Shown piece by piece: positions 36,201 through 39,947 of a DNA stretch of 39,947 nt. The translations under genes were made by a program, and so were the position numbers. The first letter of the stretch is position 1, and each line of letters begins with the position of its first letter. Under the pieces are notes generated by a model. That model had not been told where the DNA came from, did no database searches, and was given only the letters and a program-made list of their open reading frames with translations. Source of the DNA: Treponema sp. (GTDB lineage: Bacteria > Spirochaetota > Spirochaetia > Treponematales > Treponemataceae); NCBI GenBank assembly GCA_016297405.1, contig JAEDGP010000012.1, forward strand, positions 1 through 39,947, in the 5' to 3' direction.

Positions 36201-38633
36201 AAGATCAAAAAGGTTCTTTTCCCTGCTGATCTGATCAGAAGAAGAAACGTTTTTATCTGCGTTTGTGATATATATTACAGGTTTATCAGTTTCCTGACTG
36301 ATGATGACAGATTTGACGGTTTTTGCACCTTTGTTTCCAGCTTTATCAACAGGAATAAGTTCCAGCTTCAAAGTCTGACCATCATATTTATTGCCTTCCC
36401 TTGTGGTATCAAAATTTTGAATCTTGATAGTGTTTCCAGTAAGGAATCCGCTTTGAAGAGTTGTTTCATTAAATGATGAATCCACAGCTTTCAAAACATA
36501 ATCAGTGCGATCCAAAGTATGGTTGTCGTTTACGTTTGCCTTAAAATTGATTGTTCCGTTCGCATAATCTACACCAGATGCAAACAAATCCAAAGCTTCA
36601 TCATAAGTTACGATTGGAGTAATCTGCACATCGTCAATATCCGGTGCCTTAGTATCAATATAGAATGATCTTGATACTGAACTTGAAGTTTTTTCGCCAA
36701 GCTTTGATTCTGCATCAAAAGAAACAGTCATGTAATAAAGACCTTTTGTATATTCAGGAGAATCAGCACTATCCAAAGCCTTTATTCCATTGATTTCTGC
36801 ATCTGTTGGCACAAAAGTCCATTCATGTTCCTTTGTTGGCCATGCAGATGGTGTCATTGCCAAAGCAGTGCCTGAACTTGAATAAAGAACATCGCTTACT
36901 GCACCACTGGCATCTGTAACAGAAATTTTATATGTAACGTTTGCCTGTTTGATTTCTGAAGTGACTTTGCCTTTCAGCAAAATCTTTGCATCAGGAATAT
37001 CGCTTGTGTTCACAATATCAATATCATAGGCAGAAGTCTCTTTGTTATATGCTTTGCTTGAATCGATGATCACAACTGGAGGCTGCATGTTTCTGGCAAT
37101 CGCAAAGCCAAAAATCTTTCCGCTTTCTGCTTCAACTTCATTGTTTTCAGCATCACGGCCTTCAACATTTACAATGTAATATTCTCCTGCAGCCAGAGAA
37201 CCAATGTTGATGCTGATGGATATATTATCTCCATTTTTCATCTTTGCTTCTCTAAGAGCATCCCATTCGTCGCTGGTCTTTTCGCCAGAATAGCCTTCCG
37301 CATTGTAGATTTCCGGTGCTTCCAGAAGTACCACAGGAGCTTCGCCCTTAGAAACAAGCTTACGAGTTTCCATGTCATATTCTGCCGGTTCTAGGAACAA
37401 GCGAATAGTATCGGCTTTCAAACTATGCTGGTCCGCACCACGAGTAACAGTAACGTTTATTACACCATCATTTGTAATCGATGTTTCTGTTGTGCCATTA
37501 TTTTCATATTCATAACCACCCACAGTAAATGTTGGTGAATTGTTTGGGCTGATCGAAAAATTAACAGCTTTCTCAAATGAATAACCTGCATCAAGATCAA
37601 GGAGCGCAACAGGATTACATTCATATTTTTTTGCATCAAGAACAGCCCTTGCACTGTCAGCCACTGCACTCTGCTCATTACCATTAAGAATTTGAATCAA
37701 TTCTTTATTTGTAAGGCCCAGATGAATTCCATCAGAAGAACTGTCGCTATAGATGTCTGCATAGATTTCATCATGTATATAGAAAAATTGAGAAACGTTT
37801 CCAGTCTCATCGCTGCCAGTGCCAGGATAAGAAACCGCTTTGTCATTAACTGTTACTGTATAATAAAGTGTAGCTTTTGCATTTTTGTCATCGCTATCAA
37901 GCATCTGTCTGTAAAGTGCATTCTGTTTTATTTCATCTTCTGTAGTTGGAGAATCATAATAGCGGGCAGAAATGATTTCCAGACCGTTTCCAGAAATATT
38001 ATTCTGGGAATATGTCACAACATTTCCACCTGCATCTACAATAGGTTTATAAGAATCTCCGTCTTTTCTATAAGGAGTAAAAACAAGTGTTCCAAGAGTA
38101 TTTTCATCACTGATATCACCTGTGATCTTCAAAGTGCGTCCATATGAATCGTTTGTTGCCGGTCGCTTGATCACCACCACTGGAGCAGTGTTATCAATTT
38201 TATAAACTCTAGTTACAGTAGTCGTTCGACTTGCGGAGTCAGTCGCAACAACAATTACTTTGTATTCACCATCAGGAAGCTCGTATTTTCCATTATCAAA
38301 ACGGTTGATTGTGCAGTTCCAGCTGTTTCCTCTTGGTTCAAAATCTGCGGAATAAGTTTTTGTTTCATAAGAGGCAGGAACAGTGGAAGTTTCTGTAGGT
38401 TCGAATGAGATTTTTACACTTGCAAGACTTGTTTCATCCGAAGATTCACCTTTCATTACAAAAGTATCCCTTATCACAAGGGAATCTCCTGCAGGATATG
38501 ACACGGTAAGACTTGGAGGATAGGTATCAACAGATTCGCCAAGACCTACTTCACAAGAAATTACTGTTAAAGCGGCAAATAATACCGCACTACATAACGC
38601 AATAACCCCTGGTAAATTAAAAAACTTTTTCAT
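27228..38633 (-). CDS. Giant Ig-like repeat lipoprotein C (3801 aa)
   Basis: The largest copy. The start is ATG 38633, chosen because it gives a clean signal peptide, MKKFFNLPGVIALCSAVLF, ending VISC with Cys27, and has AGGCGG upstream; in-frame starts further upstream only add a non-signal extension. The mature protein starts CEVGLGESVDTYPP. I count about 20 Ig-like modules by their IDxxxP starts, including the variant DQSTDIP, SQNSDRP and SQETDKP forms. A probably helical insert with LGLTNKELIQILNG lies near residues 290-370. EF-hand-like loops are DMNGDGVWENGE (D at 31511) and DLNGDGFYSDDE (residues 2844-2855, matching all ligand positions). An IPT/TIG-like domain starts near residue 3241 (KVDVVPYISGIS), and propeller-like motifs fill about 3430-3801 (TTYYDSSADQIRFRYG, VVVYYDTSAHALQYKY, IHIAYFRAGGRLKYAY), ending VMLGYGTKTG. 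It is probably an extended, calcium-stabilised envelope or surface protein; ligand unknown. Confidence 0.9.
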   Translation of the reverse strand: MKKFFNLPGVIALCSAVLFAALTVISCEVGLGESVDTYPPSLTVSYPAGDSLVIRDTFVMKGESSDETSLASVKISFEPTETSTVPASYETKTYSADFEPRGNSWNCTINRFDNGKYELPDGEYKVIVVATDSASRTTTVTRVYKIDNTAPVVVIKRPATNDSYGRTLKITGDISDENTLGTLVFTPYRKDGDSYKPIVDAGGNVVTYSQNNISGNGLEIISARYYDSPTTEDEIKQNALYRQMLDSDDKNAKATLYYTVTVNDKAVSYPGTGSDETGNVSQFFYIHDEIYADIYSDSSSDGIHLGLTNKELIQILNGNEQSAVADSARAVLDAKKYECNPVALLDLDAGYSFEKAVNFSISPNNSPTFTVGGYEYENNGTTETSITNDGVINVTVTRGADQHSLKADTIRLFLEPAEYDMETRKLVSKGEAPVVLLEAPEIYNAEGYSGEKTSDEWDALREAKMKNGDNISISINIGSLAAGEYYIVNVEGRDAENNEVEAESGKIFGFAIARNMQPPVVIIDSSKAYNKETSAYDIDIVNTSDIPDAKILLKGKVTSEIKQANVTYKISVTDASGAVSDVLYSSSGTALAMTPSAWPTKEHEWTFVPTDAEINGIKALDSADSPEYTKGLYYMTVSFDAESKLGEKTSSSVSRSFYIDTKAPDIDDVQITPIVTYDEALDLFASGVDYANGTINFKANVNDNHTLDRTDYVLKAVDSSFNETTLQSGFLTGNTIKIQNFDTTREGNKYDGQTLKLELIPVDKAGNKGAKTVKSVIISQETDKPVIYITNADKNVSSSDQISREKNLFDLTSNNKILGSVSDDDSLESISVKWKKAGASDLDYKEVYGYPKNGIAKSSSSLSAQFLKPANTNFDEGLYSIKITATDDHGMSGVAEFLIAIDDKDPNLVISSKSDSYQTSTVVVNGTIQDSSNKITLTSPKNGIIGIYEISDVRASDATVRKKMTADGAAVTLVKGSDYTVSNSIVTINWSDSFACVTGGESLSYIAEDRYGKTTSASYSYLEDQVSPSVSIVSPTAAVFLGKTLSSFQKFSGTATDPVMDNGVPCGNSGISLVEYKYAVPDGDAIRLSGDKWTAVDAQKANDWLSDGWQTVTGSDEWVLNLDCSVVDAEGAYVWFRAVDGAGNKTSLENIKWISVTFDNDVPKISIAKVTSGSEEISASANVYYVGKADLVITGSVKETYVPVDGSKNQKCLSVDNPNGILTTTATPTGFDFTYSLPAAKVVAGQNSIKFNAVDKATQASSETVSIYVDALAPDVEIGAITPQVTANGKENNVNGTITVSGNASDDDKVLKTLLYINGEAATDDNGAVLSAFAGKVAKLNYSDGGSRFSYSIDTKKWDDESVLTVKVVATDRSGNASVTKIYNPLVEGAYNQKELYIDQSTDIPTLTSSNMNLDLNDVALVSSADGGNLYGMGSQTVYITATDDDGVKSVTYRIDEGAVQTLYTGSSTSVTKNITFADDLIGEHKISFVVTDINNTPYSPSDVYFAIDNDVPVITGIKIGSKTYEKDMFVPKTFTIAGSASDDSGVSSVTFTGVPGGTTAIGTSTWTSSSITETEGNKNVKITAKDKYGRSSSTTISYKVDITAPEWKETAGGAVVPTTVSGGQKSKTNVELASLIDAGTPFWYNSDSVTLSGKAYDVNEIAGYTLSVNGGPALTANGGSSYSIISSYNQGSNTALLIAKDTAGNETSRTIAINVDTVDPVLDSAVVKVGGVTGDRLYIKADSTVKIDVAASDATSGISKILIGKSPSFSEGEAIAVLDLSSTTAAGNRKSGTIDISAKARAWTEGANTIYVRALDVSGLSSAETILSGLIVDKTAPVISYSSHSENEKVNKLITLSGNYVEANKTESLEAELYYRKKGSGSWTKSSANVTVNSDGTWQVADFDTQVGLSDESYYEFQIRMSDAAGNSVGSDGNFITLHISQNSDRPVIKLNFATDGSARLNSGVFAGTVSDDDGDIKNLYVQTVASGKTFSDTDSKWTLLTVTSGAWEIPEAKKLVDGTYTLYFKVVDAKNATFKTSGVDGLTVPYIQYSTNAPVPGPVTFSVDTAAPNIDLVDMTRGKTSTADENYSGSSIQNNDVLGGVAYRFVKFKIDASDSVSKGTDLTVKVNIAGVDYDATYGGASDKFYYTENVDFSTVESKIHQLTVTATDQANMAKTFTKMVIVDNVAPDTIKNVTPSNTTEVTGDFSMTGLVQDDEDANSGIPADGEAMWYYIPKYSERNATGSALEALSWTNDEFTRSSVSWSLKLGNLADIIGYNSATETVGSNYSGFVVPGNSALYDIPVWFKVMDNAGNIGYIKNNFIHFNPNADKPTVAITYPGESEKEEGKIVMGGTARFQGTASDNEGIEGVYLQFDMNGDGVWENGEGISGVAVNDSGKVYVGGDKSNVAVTIPVVGGKGFKVKGTLSWTSSIDLSGITVPAGKTFNVRAIAIDSDEAGQLASAWTNVVEITINNDIPQYEQMYLVQYNDAGHTSFKQQIKYEEDVFISGNNWCLEGKAKHKDGIQSITVDSGNTITTTDNGINKDFRIVVNPTNKTSGAWTATVTATDKGQTPHQKIQQISVNIDNEAPTFADGSGELVLYKDAYGIAANKLSSTVYIQNSNGGFASISSKIKEIGSGFARAVFYFERDGASEKRVYNVMKPCGVSRTENKSVLVSAKADGKVYINSDNLPVLYKASVGRSSTTSIELTTNDNIRIGSLVKIGGAYHRIVEVTATSVSLSEEVDTKFNTDAEFVYAMVVDNSGESRNSDGTVKSDDGDGMVEGYVKSGTNYTWDAEIASANIPDGPIDVHVVLFDKAGNISHSKVQTRLANNAPRITTVKLGTDLNGDGFYSDDEYEKFYVLANHSNASGTEIWNLDTKKEMGSAKNWTVKNNLSVVPEFVGGTAPFKYVFTTSGASAANLTSPVTTSASSKKKGDLTVSKTDAVTGAVTMSDIRITNAEIGTAGEGKDVTYQFSFWDSTEETTSGVDSSWTILNASVRQVLNDSNKPAGYIRPFYWKDENNNSLYQNSKNNGHIELENDWKNASGYNSGAANGVYDADPKVSGKIVLRGMIYDDVRLASLGVTFADFGTVTISSFVDGAWSSYSDTTGGKIPSATVTTQSIGQNGHVANYEIVVDTSKISGVTGADKAITLTVKDAKNNTFTSAAANGITSDAVTATYYANDAQVREGKFYATLANAKGDVSAITTVSNPDMELNKISEAEEGSGYYKYEKHSRTGYYKVDVVPYISGISTRLDDAYSSNTSVFNRSANGKYPVRQGETNVKILGFNLKSDTTATTVKLNSNSGNNYFTITASSVSEITGTIGTAAASGEIEVTVNSVSSLNNKNADTEYNQEPNKINNNTLKDNRGFWVWKLNRINNDTTIRYPTFRVGKDTNQTANFVYDSGATAAKMHKFTNAANPGSPFDVSTSFSSYFDTGCAVDSQGRVYGGAQNGDSGGSGNQRFGGNYANYLLFLNMSSGNDCWAYSGSNYAKAIESCNNGTKFNAMRIKTPKIATKATTTQTEVYTTYYDSSADQIRFRYGTLTTRTMATTGAIGHHNGQNNGSATGYQVIASGTSASEYSAVGVVPTGATGAGTAVVVYYDTSAHALQYKYNTTPSGNTWSAVKTIDSDYAGEICDLAVDPDGGIHIAYFRAGGRLKYAYLSSYNAAKADVCTVDSYLSVGTNISIEVSSDKKTVTKSDGTTTTRYIPYISYFTDALKLAKVAWPVATGKNVSSGAAETFNDGVATDQFTGSWEVQCIPTPLTTTLLNYSVGVGVKNNGTENSVMLGYGTKTGLETALLQ
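31630..32105. repeat. Paralogous DNA block in gene C, matching 21830-22300
   Basis: This is the partner of the block in gene B. It carries the same modules in the same order, with only scattered substitutions and one small length difference (MENAMWYY in B, PADGEAMWYY in C). It is the clearest place to test for gene conversion between the two copies. Confidence 0.75.
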
Positions 38634-38715
38634 TGTAATTTCCGCCTTTACATTGAACATTTTACAAATGGAAAACACTGCTCCTCTCGTTTCATCGGCA
38701 TAATACTAAAAATTC

Positions 38716-38744
38716 TTGAATCTAGATTTAAATAACCATAAATA
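38716..38744 (+). promoter_or_regulatory. Possible promoter of the GG-leader gene
   Basis: TTGAAT (38716-38721) and TAAATA (38739-38744) with a 17-nt spacer would give a transcript starting near 38750 and a leader of about 200 nt that includes both hairpins below. The match is weak, in an AT-rich divergent region where the gene C promoter must also lie on the other strand; I cannot place that one confidently. Confidence 0.25.
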
Positions 38745-38823
38745 AATTAAGCTCCTTAACAAAAAATTAAGAAAAAAACGTACAATTTGCCGAAAATCGT
38801 ATTTTTTTGCGATATTAAATATG

Positions 38824-38855
38824 CAGGCAAAGTGACGCCTGTCTTTTTATTTTTG
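38824..38855 (+). terminator. Terminator-like hairpin in the leader of the GG-leader gene
   Basis: CAGGC (38824-38828) pairs with GCCTG (38837-38841) around an 8-nt loop, followed by TCTTTTTATTTTTG. It has the form of a short intrinsic terminator on the plus strand, yet no gene precedes it on that strand; it lies about 100 bases before the GG-leader gene. This suggests a leader attenuator rather than the end of a gene. The 3' arm sequence TGACGCCTG recurs at 38908-38916. Confidence 0.5.
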
Positions 38856-38871
38856 TTCGAACTTCATAAGA

Positions 38872-38909
38872 CATTCAAACAAAGGAACCGTCGGTTACCT
38901 CTTTGAATG
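38872..38909 (+). promoter_or_regulatory. Stable hairpin in the leader of the GG-leader gene
   Basis: CATTCAAA (38872-38879) pairs with TTTGAATG (38902-38909). Inside, AGGAACC pairs with GGTTACCT apart from one bulged A, closing on a GTC loop. The imperfect stem is about 15 bp and ends 42 bases before the TTG start codon. A second copy of TGACGCCTG begins at its 3' base. No known riboswitch consensus is matched. Confidence 0.55.
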
Positions 38910-38951
38910 ACGCCTGAAAGCGTGGTTCAGATCATTTTTTTGGAGTATTAA

Positions 38952-39854
38952 TTGAAAAATCTTTATTGTAATTGCAAGTCACTCAATTTCAACGAACTGC
39001 TTAAGGTAAACGGAGGCTATTCAAGCTCAAGCGGAGGCGGAGGTTCCAGAACCAGTTACAGTTCAGGCAACAACAGCCGTTCTTCTGCAACCAGATCATA
39101 TTCCTCCAGTTACAGTTCTTCTTCAGGTGGATCAGCCATTTCGTTTTCATCAAAAGGTGCAAACATCCTGGCAAGTGCCTCAAACATCGCAGGCAAAATT
39201 ATTGGAACTGGCGTAAATTCCCTTTCATCCGCTCTTGGAAAAACAATTTTTAGCGGAGTTGCAACAGGCATCGCATCAGGGCTTGCAGGCCTTACCAGCA
39301 GCATGAGAGGCGGAACCTCAAGCAGTTCTTATTCCACTACAAGCGCAAGAGGAACAACTGCTGATCCAAACGTTGCCCGCATTTCAGATGTGGATAGCCG
39401 CTTAAGAACCGTATTTGGTGCAAAAAAACGCGCTAAGTACAAATTAACAGAATTTGATTGCGACATTTATGTGGAAGAATGCCTGAACGATGCAGGATTC
39501 ACAGACTTTACTTCCATGTGGGGAAAAGCAAACCAAACCAATTGCGACCAGCATGTTCAGATTCTTGGGGATAAACTTACATCAAAACCTGATGCAGGCT
39601 GGGCCGTTGTCCTTATGACAGAAGGCCATAAAGTCAAAAAAGACGATGGAACTGAAAAAATTCTCATGTCACATGCAGCTGTGGTGGAAGTTTCAAAAAT
39701 CAACGGAGCGGTAAAAGTTTATCAGAACTCAAGCGCAGTAGAGCAAATCTCATATTATCCTTCAATCAAAGCTTTTCAGGCTGATTACGGATATGACAAA
39801 TTCAGCTATTATCAGCTGACAAACACAACTAACACAACAATTGCACCATTTTAA
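38952..39854 (+). CDS. Double-glycine-leader secreted protein with CHAP/NlpC-P60-like domain
   Basis: A 300-aa protein. Residues 1-22 (MKNLYCNC, then LNFNELLKVNGG) form a double-glycine leader of the bacteriocin type, normally cut after GG by a C39-peptidase ABC transporter during export. Residues 23-66 are Ser/Gly/Tyr-rich. Residues 69-114 are hydrophobic with repeated small residues (GKIIGTG, GVATGIASGLAG), like a glycine zipper able to insert into membranes. From about 140 a globular domain follows: FDCDIYVEECLNDAGF (C170), DAGWAVVLM, MSHAAVVEV (H241) and VKVYQNSS (N259), matching the Cys-His-Asn order of CHAP/NlpC-P60 papain-like hydrolases that cut peptidoglycan peptides. The start is TTG at 38952, with GGAG six bases upstream. 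It is divergent from giant gene C. No transporter or immunity gene is in the window. A secreted wall hydrolase or antibacterial toxin is the likely role; fold assignment is by motif only. Confidence 0.8.
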   Translation: MKNLYCNCKSLNFNELLKVNGGYSSSSGGGGSRTSYSSGNNSRSSATRSYSSSYSSSSGGSAISFSSKGANILASASNIAGKIIGTGVNSLSSALGKTIFSGVATGIASGLAGLTSSMRGGTSSSSYSTTSARGTTADPNVARISDVDSRLRTVFGAKKRAKYKLTEFDCDIYVEECLNDAGFTDFTSMWGKANQTNCDQHVQILGDKLTSKPDAGWAVVLMTEGHKVKKDDGTEKILMSHAAVVEVSKINGAVKVYQNSSAVEQISYYPSIKAFQADYGYDKFSYYQLTNTTNTTIAPF

Positions 39855-39909
39855 TAAAAAAATCTATGACAATACTAACAATTAATTAATATTTTCTATA
39901 AAATATATG

Positions 39910-39947
39910 GGGCTGTCCCAAAAGTAATGAGTGTAGCGCTCATTGAG
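39910..39947. mobile_element. Possible insertion-sequence end (partial, at window edge)
   Basis: GGGGCTGTCCCAAAAGT resembles the terminal inverted repeat of several IS families (for example IS1182-type elements), and an adjoining inverted repeat AATGAG/CTCATT lies in a subterminal position. The sequence runs to the window edge, so the transposase and the other end cannot be seen. The flanking DNA is AT-rich, a typical insertion target. Confidence 0.45.

Noticed and set aside
6756..38147. Many open frames of 60-165 codons on the plus strand, and in shifted minus frames, inside the three giant genes
   Set aside because: They are compositionally odd, lack ribosome binding sites and overlap long, coherent, repeat-structured coding sequence; they are by-products of codon use in the giant genes.
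38634..38678. Upstream starts for giant gene C
   Set aside because: ATG 38633 gives a proper lipoprotein signal peptide; the extension would place charged residues before it.
38821..38935. Cyclic di-GMP (GEMM-I) riboswitch
   Set aside because: GGCAAA and GACGCC are present, but the intervening P1b hairpin, the second helix and the tetraloop receptor are not in the right order; the match does not hold.
1..39947. CRISPR array, rRNA genes, phage structural genes
   Set aside because: No regularly spaced direct repeats, rRNA sequence or phage-type genes are visible; the repetition in the giant genes is at protein-domain level.

Overview
The window looks like chromosomal DNA from a spirochaete of the genus Treponema, or a close relative. 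Three things suggest this: a ribosomal/flagellar-accessory gene order that, from memory, matches treponemes (and partly the Bacillus subtilis ylq region); loose spirochaete-type lipoprotein signal peptides; and moderately AT-rich DNA. I ran no database search, so family names rest on motifs read from the sequence.

Layout. (1) Positions 1-1163 hold a small palindromic repeat, a tRNA-Leu(UAA) with its own promoter on the minus strand, and a TatD-family metal-dependent hydrolase on the plus strand. (2) Positions 6502 down to 1143 form one long minus-strand operon: rpsP, khpA, rimM, trmD, rplS, a FliK-like protein, a very short 47-codon ORF, a FlhB C-terminal-domain protein, a stand-alone 90-aa protein resembling the N-terminal domain of HD-GYP proteins, yraN, a 63-aa FlgM-like protein, and a zinc-knuckle protein whose 3' end overlaps tatD convergently. 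The operon has a clear sigma-70 promoter and a hairpin abutting the rpsP ribosome binding site. Translational coupling is frequent (TAATG and ATGA junctions).

(3) Positions 6590-38633, about 80% of the window, hold three giant minus-strand paralogues of about 3419, 3287 and 3801 residues. Each has a lipoprotein signal peptide, a conserved C-[ED]-VGLG-[ED]-SVDT start of the mature protein, 14 to 20 Ig-like modules, EF-hand-like calcium loops, an IPT/TIG-like domain and a C-terminal array of beta-propeller-like motifs. Each is followed by its own intrinsic terminator, and at least one has a good promoter of its own, so they look like separate transcription units. They are probably cell-envelope or surface proteins. 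The middle and upstream copies are more alike, including at DNA level; the downstream copy is more diverged.

(4) Positions 38952-39854, divergent from the giant genes, encode a 300-aa protein with a double-glycine (ABC-peptidase type) leader, a Ser/Gly-rich stretch, a glycine-zipper hydrophobic segment and a CHAP/NlpC-P60-like Cys-His-Asn domain. This looks like an exported cell-wall enzyme or toxin. Its leader contains a terminator-like hairpin whose 5' arm could pair instead with a second copy of the same sequence 75 bases downstream, an attenuator-like layout. (5) The last ~38 bases resemble the terminal inverted repeat of an insertion sequence that continues past the window.

The best candidates for an undescribed system are the tandem array of giant Ig/propeller lipoproteins and the neighbouring GG-leader CHAP-like protein with its structured leader.
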